From NCBI GenBank assembly GCA_963732415.1, contig CAVSZK010000004.1:1-64000 (forward strand): 64,000 bases of DNA, given 5' to 3'. Under the pieces are notes generated by a model. That model was given only the letters and a program-made list of their open reading frames with translations, was not told where the DNA came from and did no database searches. The DNA comes from RPQJ01 sp963732415. GTDB lineage: Bacteria; Pseudomonadota; Gammaproteobacteria; Steroidobacterales; Steroidobacteraceae. The stretch's first letter is position 1. Every line of letters starts with the position of its first letter. This document shows positions 42,311-50,266 of the stretch, piece by piece. Position numbers and translations under genes: made by a program.

Positions 42311-43129
42311 ATGACAACCCGGATCGCCCCTGCCTGTGCCCTGGCCGTTGCCACCGCGCTCGCAGCACTTTCGCCTGCCACCTCGCGTGCTGAAACATCG
42401 GACGATTGGCAGTTCAACGCGACGGTCTACGCCTGGCTGCCCAGCATCAACATGGACCTGTCGTATCCGATCGACAGCGGAGGCTCGAGCGCGGAAGTTA
42501 CCGCCAGTGACATCCTGGACGCGCTGAACTTCACGTTCATGGGTGCGTTGGGTGCGCAGAAAGGCAAGTGGGGCCTGTGGACCGACGTGATCTACCTGGA
42601 CCTCAGCTCGTCCACCAAGCAGACCCGCGACATCACGATCGGCGGCCAGGACCTGTCCGCCGCCACGGGCAAGGCCGAGCTCACCATCACCGGCTGGCTG
42701 TGGACGACGGTGGGGACCTACAGGGTGGTGGATCACCCGAACTACCAGATGGACGTGCTCGCCGGCGCGCGCATGCTGGACCTGAGCACGGACCTGAAGT
42801 GGAACCTGACCGGCGATCTCGGCGACCCGCCGCTGATCGACGCTTCGGGCAAAAGCAACGCTTCCCAGACCAACTGGGACGGCATCGTCGGCGTCAGGGG
42901 CCGGGCGGAGTTCGGTGACGACCACAAATGGTTCGTGCCGTATTACCTCGATATCGGTGCCGGCGACAGCGATTTCACCTGGCAGGCCATCGCCGGCGTC
43001 GGCTATTCGTTCGGGTGGGGCGACGTGCTCGGCGTGTGGCGCTACCTGGACTACGACATGTCGAACGGTGCGCCGATCCAGAACACGGATTTCAGCGGGC
43101 CCGCGCTCGGCGTGACGTTCCACTTCTGA
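42311..43129 (+). CDS. Probable outer membrane beta-barrel protein
   Basis: 272 aa. A signal peptide occupies residues 1-30 (cleavage SRA-ET). The mature protein alternates short polar and hydrophobic strands (WQFNATVYAWLPSINMDLSY, KWGLWTDVIYLDLSSSTKQ) and ends in GVTFHF, with the terminal Phe that the BAM complex recognises. No specific family was recognised. An upstream GGAG lies close to the ATG. A short stem-loop follows the stop. Confidence 0.6.
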   Translation: MTTRIAPACALAVATALAALSPATSRAETSDDWQFNATVYAWLPSINMDLSYPIDSGGSSAEVTASDILDALNFTFMGALGAQKGKWGLWTDVIYLDLSSSTKQTRDITIGGQDLSAATGKAELTITGWLWTTVGTYRVVDHPNYQMDVLAGARMLDLSTDLKWNLTGDLGDPPLIDASGKSNASQTNWDGIVGVRGRAEFGDDHKWFVPYYLDIGAGDSDFTWQAIAGVGYSFGWGDVLGVWRYLDYDMSNGAPIQNTDFSGPALGVTFHF

Positions 43130-43138
43130 CGAGGCACT

Positions 43139-43173
43139 GGCCGGGCCTGCCGATCGTGATCGACAGCCCGGCC
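43139..43173. terminator. GC-rich stem-loop after the beta-barrel gene
   Basis: GGCCGGGC (43139-43146) pairs perfectly with GCCCGGCC (43166-43173). It begins nine bases past the stop codon. There is no U-tract, so termination is uncertain; it could also shield the GTG start of the next gene at 43188. Confidence 0.4.
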
Positions 43174-43187
43174 GCCGCGCCACCCCG

Positions 43188-44465
43188 GTGGGGGGACACA
43201 TTTCTTCCGGCACCACGATAGACCGCTACAGCGCACCCCAATGGCTGGGCGAGCGCGCGGCGCGCCGTTTCCACGTGATGGCCAAGCCGGCCGGCTCGGC
43301 CTGCAACCTCGACTGCAGCTACTGCTTCTACCTGTCCAAGCAGGACCTGCCGGGCGGACCCGGCGGCGGGCACATGCACGACGACGTGCTCGAGCGTTTC
43401 GTCGCCGACTACATCGCGAGCGTGACGGCCGACGAGGTCGTGTTCTCGTGGCAGGGCGGCGAGCCGACGCTGATGGGCCTCGAGTTTTTCGACAAGGTCG
43501 TGGCGCTGCAGAAGAAGTACGCGAAGCCCGGCCAGCGTATCGAGAACGACCTGCAGACCAACGGCACGCTGCTCGACGAGGACTGGGCGCGGTTCCTCAA
43601 GGAGCAATCATTCCTGGTGGGCTTGAGCATCGACGGTCCGAAGGACATCCACGACCACTACCGGATCACCAAGAAGGGCGAGCCGACTTTCGACCGGGTC
43701 TGCGACGCTGCGGCGGTCCTGCGGCGCCACGGTGTGCGCTACAACACGCTCACCTGCGTCAGTCGCTACAACGCATCGAAGCCGCTAGACGTCTATCGCT
43801 TCCTGCGCCGCGAACTCGACTCCACCCACCTGCAGTTCATCCCGATCGTCGAGCCCCGGGAGTTCGAGGGCACCGCGCCGCAACGCTGGGACCTCGAACG
43901 GATGGTGGCTCTCGGCGATCCTCGCACCAGCCCCGATCACCCGGAGTCCGTGGTCGCGCCGTGGACGGTGGACGCCGAAGAGTATGGCTACTTCCTGTCG
44001 AAGGTCTGGGACGAGTGGCTGGCGCGCGACTACGGCAAAGTGCTGGTCAATTTCTGCGAGACGCTGGTCGCGCAGCACATGGGCCTGCAGTCGCAGATCT
44101 GCGTGCACAGCGAATTCTGCGGCAAGGGCGTGGCGCTGGAGCACGATGGCAGCGCCTATGCCTGCGATCACTACGTCTACCCGGAATACAGGCTCGGCAA
44201 TCTCCGCGAGCGCTCACTGGGTGACATGGTGTTCTCGCCGGAGCAGGTGCGCTTCGGCTACGCGAAGTCGGAGAGCCTGCCCGCGTACTGCAGGCAGTGC
44301 GAGTTCCTGTCTGATTGCTGGGGCGAGTGCCCGAAGAACCGCTTCCTCAGGACGCCTGATGGCGAACCGGGATTGAACTATCTCTGTGCGGGCTTGAAGC
44401 GATTCTTTGCGCATGCGACGCCGACGGCCACCAGGCTGGCCCGCAAGCTGAACAAGCTGGGCTAG
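43188..44465 (+). CDS. Anaerobic-type sulfatase-maturating radical SAM enzyme (anSME)
   Basis: 425 aa; the GTG at 43188 lacks a clear Shine-Dalgarno and the first ATG is at 43278, too close to the motif to be preferred. FHVMAKPAGSACNLDCSYC carries the CxxxCxxC radical-SAM cluster, then FSWQGGEPTLMG, and the C-terminal SPASM cysteines (CVHSEFCGKG, YACDHY, CRQCEFLSDCWGECPKNRF). Such enzymes convert an active-site Cys or Ser of sulfatases into formylglycine without oxygen. A Cys-type sulfatase is encoded 0.7 kb away on the other strand. Confidence 0.9.
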   Translation: MGGHISSGTTIDRYSAPQWLGERAARRFHVMAKPAGSACNLDCSYCFYLSKQDLPGGPGGGHMHDDVLERFVADYIASVTADEVVFSWQGGEPTLMGLEFFDKVVALQKKYAKPGQRIENDLQTNGTLLDEDWARFLKEQSFLVGLSIDGPKDIHDHYRITKKGEPTFDRVCDAAAVLRRHGVRYNTLTCVSRYNASKPLDVYRFLRRELDSTHLQFIPIVEPREFEGTAPQRWDLERMVALGDPRTSPDHPESVVAPWTVDAEEYGYFLSKVWDEWLARDYGKVLVNFCETLVAQHMGLQSQICVHSEFCGKGVALEHDGSAYACDHYVYPEYRLGNLRERSLGDMVFSPEQVRFGYAKSESLPAYCRQCEFLSDCWGECPKNRFLRTPDGEPGLNYLCAGLKRFFAHATPTATRLARKLNKLG

Positions 44466-44467
44466 CT

Positions 44468-45067
44468 TTACTCGCGGCGCCGCGCGACGACCTGCACCAC
44501 CGCGCTCGGCCCGGAATGCCCCGGACCTTCGTGAATCACACGCTCGCGTTCCTCGGCGTGCACGAACTCGAGTCCCGCGAGTTCCTTGCGCAGGCCGGCC
44601 AGCGTGGGCAGCAGGTCGAGGTCCTTCGGGCCACCGGTTCCATGGGCCAGCTGCGCGGGTGTGTATGCCTCCAGCAGGAACACGCCACCAATCTTCAGCC
44701 CGGCAACGACCTGCCGATGAACCACGGCGCGAAGCGCGCTGGGCAGGTGACACCAGATCGACACGATGCCATCCCAGCGCCCGGGTTCGATCTGGTAGTC
44801 GGCGAGGTCGGCGACGAGGGTGTCGAGGTGCACGCCCCTGGCCGTGGCCAGTTGCACCGCCTTGGCGAGACCGACCGGCGACTGGTCCAGCGCAAGCGGA
44901 TGCAATCCCTGCTGGGCCAGATACACCGCGTTGCGTCCCTCGCCCTCGGCGAGGCACAGCACGTCGCCGCCGCGGCGGATTTCCGCGCCGTGCTCGCGCA
45001 GGAAGTCGTTCGGCTCGGTGCCGTAGAAGTAGTCATCGGTGCCATATCGCTCGTCCCAGGAAATCAT
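44468..45067 (-). CDS. Class I SAM-dependent methyltransferase (TehB-like)
   Basis: 199 aa from ATG 45067 (GAGGAG upstream). The N-terminus ISWDERYGTDDYFYGTEPNDFLRE and the SAM site VLCLAEGEGRNAVYLAQQG are typical of TehB/UbiE-like methyltransferases, followed by FLLEAYTPAQLAHGTGGPKD. The substrate is unknown; relatives methylate tellurite, thiols or small metabolites. It ends two bases from the convergent sulfatase maturase. A terminator separates it from the sulfatase upstream. Confidence 0.8.
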   Translation of the reverse strand: MISWDERYGTDDYFYGTEPNDFLREHGAEIRRGGDVLCLAEGEGRNAVYLAQQGLHPLALDQSPVGLAKAVQLATARGVHLDTLVADLADYQIEPGRWDGIVSIWCHLPSALRAVVHRQVVAGLKIGGVFLLEAYTPAQLAHGTGGPKDLDLLPTLAGLRKELAGLEFVHAEERERVIHEGPGHSGPSAVVQVVARRRE

Positions 45068-45123
45068 CAGGTTCTTCTCCTCGCGGCCGTCCTTCCAAAC
45101 TACGCTGCCTGAGCCGCAAAAGG

Positions 45124-45148
45124 AAAGGGGCGGCAATGCCGCCCCTTT
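45124..45148 (-). terminator. Rho-independent terminator of the arylsulfatase gene
   Basis: AAAGGGGCGGC (45124-45134) pairs perfectly with GCCGCCCCTTT (45138-45148) around a three-base loop. On the minus strand it is followed by CCTTTTGC. It starts about 38 bases after the sulfatase stop and just upstream of the methyltransferase start, isolating the two leftward genes. Confidence 0.8.
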
Positions 45149-45186
45149 CGAGTCTTCTCCACAGGCACGGGCCCACGGAGCGGCGA

Positions 45187-47697
45187 TCACTCGCTCGCGT
45201 GGTTCTCGCGCTGCGCAGCCTCGAGCTTCTTGATGTCTTCCGGCGACAACTGCGGCCGATCGACCTTGATCGTCAGCTTGTCGAGCTTGGCGGTCAGCGC
45301 GAACGGCGGCAGGTAATCGGCATCGTTCACGCCGGTCAGCGTGTCGGAGCCGATGTCGAAGCTCTCGTCCCACTGCAGGATCATCGGCAGCGTCTGCTTC
45401 ATCGTGATGGTCTGCACTGCCTTGCCGTCCACCATCAGAGTGCCGGTGCCAGGCCGACCGAGTCCGCTCATGTTGTTGAAGGCGAGCGTGCCGACACCCA
45501 GGCCGTCGTACTTGAAGTCGAACGCGATCGTGTGCTTGCCGGGCGCGAGCGCATCCGGGCCTTCCCACTTGATGCGCTCCAGGTCGACCAGGTTCCACAG
45601 GAACACCGGCTTGCCCTTCAGCAGGTAGAAGCCGTAGCCGGCGAATCGGCCGCCCGAGGTCAGGATCATGCCTTCGGCGCCGCCCTGCGGCACTTCGATG
45701 TCGGCGGTGATGGTGTACGAGGAGTTCAGCAGGGCCGGAGAATCCCCCTGCGGCAGGCCGACCATCGGCCGCGTGTACACGAACTCCGTGCGCCCGGCAG
45801 TGATGTTCGGACGCGGCGCGACGAGGCGCGCCGCAACCGAGGCATCCAACGGGAGCACGTTGTATTTCTTCGCCTCCGCCAGGAACTCGGCCCGCATCTC
45901 CTTCACCTTGTCCGGGTACTTCGCGGCGATGTCCTCGGTCTGGTTCCAGCTCTTGTGCAGGTCGTAGAGCTGGAATACCTGGTTGTTCAGCGGGTCGGGG
46001 TTCGCCGCGCCGAAGGCCTCCCAGGGTGCGCGGTTGACCTTGGTGCTCAACAGCCAGCCGTCTTCGTACAGGGCCCACTGGCCCATCATCTCGAAGTACT
46101 GGGTCTTGTGCCGCGACGGCACCTTGGCGTTGGCCGCATCGAACGTGTAGGCAAAGCTGGTGCCCTCGATCGGCGCCTGCAGGATGCCGTCCACCATCTC
46201 GGGTGCGCTGATGCCTGCGGATTCCAGGATCGTCGGCACGACGTCGATCACGTGGATGAACTGCTCGCGCAGCGCGCCCTTGTCCTTGATGCGCGCCGGC
46301 CACGACACGACCATGTTCTGGTTGATGCCGCCGAGGCGGGACGCATTCTGCTTGAACCAGTCGAACGGCGTGTCGAAGGCCCACGACCAGCCGGCCGACA
46401 TGTGGTTGTAGGTCTGCTCGGTACCCCAGACGTCGTAGAACTTCATCTGCACGTCAACGGGCAGTTGGTTCAGGCCGTTGAAGAACGCGACCTCGTTCGG
46501 CGTGCCCATCGGGCCGCCCTCGGCGCTGGTGCCGTTGTCGCCGTTGATGTAGATGACCAGCGTGTTGTCGAGCTTGCCCAGGTCGTCGAAGGACTGGATC
46601 ACGCGGCCGATCTCGTAGTCGCTGTATGCGGCGTAGGCGGCGAAAACCTCGACCTGTCGGATGAAGAGCTTCTTCTCATCCGCGCTGAGCTTGTCCCAGG
46701 GCTTCAGCATTTCACTGGGCCAGGGCGTCAGCTTCAAGTCCCTGGGGATCACGCCCAGCCGCTTCTGGTTCTCGAAGATGCGCTCACGCAACTTCTCGTA
46801 GCCATCGTCGAACAGGTGCATCGCGTGGATCTTGTCCACCCACTCCTTGGTCGGATGGTGCGGCGCGTGCGTGGCGCCGGGCGCGTACTTGATGAAGATC
46901 GGCTTGGACGGGTCGATCTGGTGGATCCGCGTCATGTAGTCGATGGCGTCGTCGGCCATGCCGGTGACCAGGTTCCAGCCTGGCTTGCCGAGGAACGGAT
47001 AGATCTGCGTCGTGTTGCGGAACAGGTTCGGCTGCCACTGGTTTGCGTCACCGCCGACGAAGCCATAGAAGTATTCGAAGCCCATGCCAGTCGGCCACTG
47101 GTCGAACGGCCCGACCTGGCTGGCCGCGAATGCCGGCACGTTGTGGTCCTTGCCGAACCATGCCGTCGAATAGCCGTTGTCGAGCAGGATGCGACCGATC
47201 GTCGCCTTGTCCTTGGCGATGATGCTGTTGTATCCCGGAAAGCCGGTGGATTGCTCCGAGATTACGCCGAAGCCCGCGGAGTGGTGGTTGCGACCGGTGA
47301 TCAACGCGGCGCGGGTCGGGGAGCACAGCGCGGTGGAGAACACGCGGTTGTAGCGCAGGCCCTCCTTCGCGATGCGGTCCATCGTCGGTGTCGGGATCAC
47401 GCCACCGAATGTGCTCGGCACGCCGAAGCCCGCGTCGTCGGTAATGATCAGCAGCACGTTCGGTGCACCCTGGGGCGGCACGACGCGCGGCGCCCACCAG
47501 GCCGTGGACTGCAGCGCGTCGTTCTTGATCACGCCACCGAACTTCGGATCCGGCGCCGGCAGCTGGCGACCGGTGACCGTGGTGGTGGCGCTGGGAGAGC
47601 CCAGCGTGCCGGTGACCTGCTGCGCGAGTAGCGCAGCCGGAACGCCGCCGGCGACGGCCGACGCGGCAATTAGCAGTGATGTCCTGAGTCGAGACAT
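45187..47697 (-). CDS. Secreted arylsulfatase, Cys-type
   Basis: 836 aa from ATG 47697 with a signal peptide (residues 1-26, LLAQQ). Metal and sulfate motifs follow the alkaline phosphatase superfamily: NVLLIITDDAGFG, then CSPTRAALITGR, the formylglycine signature CxPxR, and WFGKDHNVP and YINGDNGTSAEGG further on. The C-terminal third is a beta-rich domain. It cleaves sulfate esters in the periplasm or outside. The Cys-type signature matches maturation by the nearby anSME; the natural substrate is unknown. Confidence 0.92.
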   Translation of the reverse strand: MSRLRTSLLIAASAVAGGVPAALLAQQVTGTLGSPSATTTVTGRQLPAPDPKFGGVIKNDALQSTAWWAPRVVPPQGAPNVLLIITDDAGFGVPSTFGGVIPTPTMDRIAKEGLRYNRVFSTALCSPTRAALITGRNHHSAGFGVISEQSTGFPGYNSIIAKDKATIGRILLDNGYSTAWFGKDHNVPAFAASQVGPFDQWPTGMGFEYFYGFVGGDANQWQPNLFRNTTQIYPFLGKPGWNLVTGMADDAIDYMTRIHQIDPSKPIFIKYAPGATHAPHHPTKEWVDKIHAMHLFDDGYEKLRERIFENQKRLGVIPRDLKLTPWPSEMLKPWDKLSADEKKLFIRQVEVFAAYAAYSDYEIGRVIQSFDDLGKLDNTLVIYINGDNGTSAEGGPMGTPNEVAFFNGLNQLPVDVQMKFYDVWGTEQTYNHMSAGWSWAFDTPFDWFKQNASRLGGINQNMVVSWPARIKDKGALREQFIHVIDVVPTILESAGISAPEMVDGILQAPIEGTSFAYTFDAANAKVPSRHKTQYFEMMGQWALYEDGWLLSTKVNRAPWEAFGAANPDPLNNQVFQLYDLHKSWNQTEDIAAKYPDKVKEMRAEFLAEAKKYNVLPLDASVAARLVAPRPNITAGRTEFVYTRPMVGLPQGDSPALLNSSYTITADIEVPQGGAEGMILTSGGRFAGYGFYLLKGKPVFLWNLVDLERIKWEGPDALAPGKHTIAFDFKYDGLGVGTLAFNNMSGLGRPGTGTLMVDGKAVQTITMKQTLPMILQWDESFDIGSDTLTGVNDADYLPPFALTAKLDKLTIKVDRPQLSPEDIKKLEAAQRENHASE

Positions 47698-47823
47698 GGC
47701 GTGACTCCAGAATATTTCGAAAAAAAGACAGCCTGCGGACCGCAATAGCCGCACGAGATATCCTAGTCGTGATGCCGACGATTATCTATGCAATTTGGGC
47801 CAGCCGCGGGGCTGGGTGCTGGG

Positions 47824-49716
47824 CTAGCTGCTCGGTAGTGGCGTTGCGCGGCCGCCGCGCAGCAGGAAATAGCAGACGGCAAGTGCCACGACGAGCGCCA
47901 CGGCCTCGCCCGTGAGGCCGCCGAGCCTCGGATCCATGGCCTTGGGTGCAAGGCCGGCAGCGACGAGGCCGGCTACCGCCACGCCGGCGAGCCCTTCCCC
48001 GGCGACCAGGCCCGAGGCGGCCAGGATGCCTGGATCGCTCATGCCGGCCGGGAGCGGGCCGCGATTGCGATCCACCAGCGCGCGCACGCAGCCGCCCACA
48101 TAGAGCGGAGCCATCGTGGCGAGCGGCAGGTAGACACCGATCGCGAAGGCGAGGCCCGAAACGCCGCAGAGCATCGCTCCGATCGAAAGACCCGCACCAG
48201 TCAGCACCAGGTCCCAGGGCAGAGCGCCCGACAGCACGCCTTCGATGATGGTCTTCATCAGCATGGCCTGCGGTGCCGGAATCTCGCGCGACCCGAACTC
48301 GTAGGCGTGGCCCAGCAGCATGACTGTCGCAGCCACCGCCCAGCAGGCGAACGCGGCGCCGATCAGTTGTCCAAGTTGCTGGCGTGCTGGCGTGGCACCC
48401 ACCAGCCAGCCTGTCTTCAGGTCCTGCGAGATGTCGCCGGCCTTGCTCGCGGCGATCGCGACAATGGTGCCCACCGTGAGGACGCCGGCACGTGCGCCCG
48501 TGTCGACCCAGCCAGCGGCTGCGAATATCGACGCCGTGCCGAGCAGCGTCACCAGCGTGATGCCCGAGGTCGGCTGCGACGACACGCCGACGATGCCGAC
48601 GATGCGTGCGGCCACCGTGACGAACAGCACGCCGAAGAAGCCGACACCCGCCGCGAGCACGGCGCGCTGGATCGCGCTCATGTCGCCGCCGAACACGCCC
48701 GGTACCAGGCCCGCCGCGAGTACCACGACCGCGATGCCGCCGAGCACGAACGAACCCGGCAGGTCGCGGTCGGTGCGGTCGCCGGGGCCATCGCTCGCGC
48801 CCGGTGTGTTGCGCATGCCCCGGGCCACGGCCATGAATGCGCCCACCATCGTCGGCAGGCCGCGCAGCACGGTGAGGATACCCGCGGTGGCGACTGCGCC
48901 GGCCCCGATGTAGCGCACGTAGCGCGACCAGATCTGGCCAGCGTCCATGTCGGCAATCAGAAGAGTGGTCTCGGGGTAGAGCGGGGTCGTCATCGTAGCG
49001 CCCAGCCACGCGATCAACGGCGTGATCACGACCGCTGAAATCACCGCACCGGCAACGCAGACTGCCGACTGGCGGTAGCCGAGGATGTAGCCAACGCCCA
49101 GCAGCGCGGGCGCCACTTCGAGCGCGAGTTCGGCCTTTGGCAGCACCGGCAGCGCAGTATGCAGTTCGCCAGGCATCAGGTAGACGAGCGAGATCAGCAG
49201 TTTGACTGCCGCGCCCAGCGCCATGCCGCGGAAGATCCACACGCTGCTGCTCGCGGCTCCGGACGATTCCGAGACCGTTGCTCGAAGTACCTCGGCACAG
49301 GCCGTGCCCTCCGGGTACGGCAGCTCATCGTGTGCCTTCACGATCAGCAGGCGGCGCAGCGGGATCATCGCCGACAGGCCCAGCAATCCGCCGAGGAATG
49401 CGAGTGCCACGACCTGCGTGTATGGCGGGATCGCACCCCATAGGAACAGGGCAGGGATCGTGAAGATCGTACCGGTCGCGAGCGAGGTCGAAGCCGACGC
49501 GACCGTCTGCGAGAGATTGGCTTCGAGGATCGTGCCCCTGGTGCGCAGCATGCGGAAGGCAGCCACGGTCATCACCGCGGCCGGGATCGACGCCGAGACG
49601 GTCATGCCTACGCGCAGTCCGAGGTAGGCATTGGCAGCGCCGAACACGATGCCGAGCACGATGCCGACGGCCACGGCTTTCAGCGTGAATTCGGCGACCG
49701 TGTCGTCATGGCGCAT
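47824..49716 (-). CDS. OPT family oligopeptide transporter
   Basis: 630 aa from ATG 49716. Numerous hydrophobic segments (around 14-16) cover the length, starting AVAVGIVLGIVFGAANAYLGLRVGMTVSASIP, the conserved NAYLGLRxGMT motif of bacterial OPT proteins, with IFRGMALGAAVKLL and ISQDLKTGWLVGATPARQQ. It likely imports oligopeptides or peptide-metal complexes across the inner membrane by proton coupling. The gene is flanked upstream by copy A of the palindromic repeat element. Confidence 0.88.
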   Translation of the reverse strand: MRHDDTVAEFTLKAVAVGIVLGIVFGAANAYLGLRVGMTVSASIPAAVMTVAAFRMLRTRGTILEANLSQTVASASTSLATGTIFTIPALFLWGAIPPYTQVVALAFLGGLLGLSAMIPLRRLLIVKAHDELPYPEGTACAEVLRATVSESSGAASSSVWIFRGMALGAAVKLLISLVYLMPGELHTALPVLPKAELALEVAPALLGVGYILGYRQSAVCVAGAVISAVVITPLIAWLGATMTTPLYPETTLLIADMDAGQIWSRYVRYIGAGAVATAGILTVLRGLPTMVGAFMAVARGMRNTPGASDGPGDRTDRDLPGSFVLGGIAVVVLAAGLVPGVFGGDMSAIQRAVLAAGVGFFGVLFVTVAARIVGIVGVSSQPTSGITLVTLLGTASIFAAAGWVDTGARAGVLTVGTIVAIAASKAGDISQDLKTGWLVGATPARQQLGQLIGAAFACWAVAATVMLLGHAYEFGSREIPAPQAMLMKTIIEGVLSGALPWDLVLTGAGLSIGAMLCGVSGLAFAIGVYLPLATMAPLYVGGCVRALVDRNRGPLPAGMSDPGILAASGLVAGEGLAGVAVAGLVAAGLAPKAMDPRLGGLTGEAVALVVALAVCYFLLRGGRATPLPSS

Positions 49717-49828
49717 CGGCGCGATGATGGCCGACCCGCCTGCACGGCGCAACGCGCGGTCGCTGCCGACATGGTCGCCGCGGGCATCCTGGCGGCTGAC
49801 CGGTTTGCCGTTCCCGATTCTTCGGGCT

Positions 49829-50175
49829 CGCGAAAACCGACGACGTGAAGAGAGCCTGGCCCGCCATTCCGGCTTCTCCGGACTCGCGAAAAGCCGACAT
49901 CTCGTCCGGAGAAGCCGGAATGCCGAGCCGCCTGGTTGCAGTTGCCGGCGCGGCAGTCAAACCGATGCGTCACGCTCCGCGAGGTGGGCCACTGCGGCAA
50001 GGTCAGGGACGGGCGTGCCGAGTTATCCAGGCGAGCATGTCGGTTGTCGTGAGCGTGGATGACTCGGCGGGGCCGTGCCGTTACAGCCGGCGCTGGGGCG
50101 ACAACACCGGGCCAGCGTCACGTTCCATCCGGACGAGATATCGGTCTAACGCGAGTCCGGATGGAACGGGGCGAT
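49829..50175. repeat. Composite palindromic element, copy A
   Basis: Lies between divergent genes (OPT transporter and secreted PLD-like protein) in a 550-bp space without other genes. Hairpin 1: perfect 17-base arms CATTCCGGCTTCTCCGG (49865-49881) and its complement (49906-49922) around a 24-base loop. Hairpin 2: perfect 14-base arms CGTTCCATCCGGAC (50121-50134) and complement (50155-50168) around a 20-base loop. The loop of hairpin 2 is nearly the reverse complement of that of hairpin 1, so the hairpins are inverted copies. A decayed extra copy of the loop lies at about 49829-49850. The spacer is about 200 bp, longer than in copies B and C. Confidence 0.85.
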
Positions 50176-50266
50176 GGCCCGATGCCACGGATCGCTCGGC
50201 GTCGGAATGCCACGATGCGCGGACGACAGCGACCTGCGCAGACTGCCGACTGGGGTGGTGCATCCG

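Noticed and set aside
44659..47631. Long open frame of 990 codons on the + strand
   Set aside because: It is antisense to the arylsulfatase gene, has low-complexity Arg/His/Val-rich sequence and no recognisable domain; long shadow frames are expected in GC-rich genes.
47786..49240. 484-codon frame on the - strand in another phase
   Set aside because: Overlaps the OPT transporter in a different frame; Arg/His/Gly-rich and without membrane segments.
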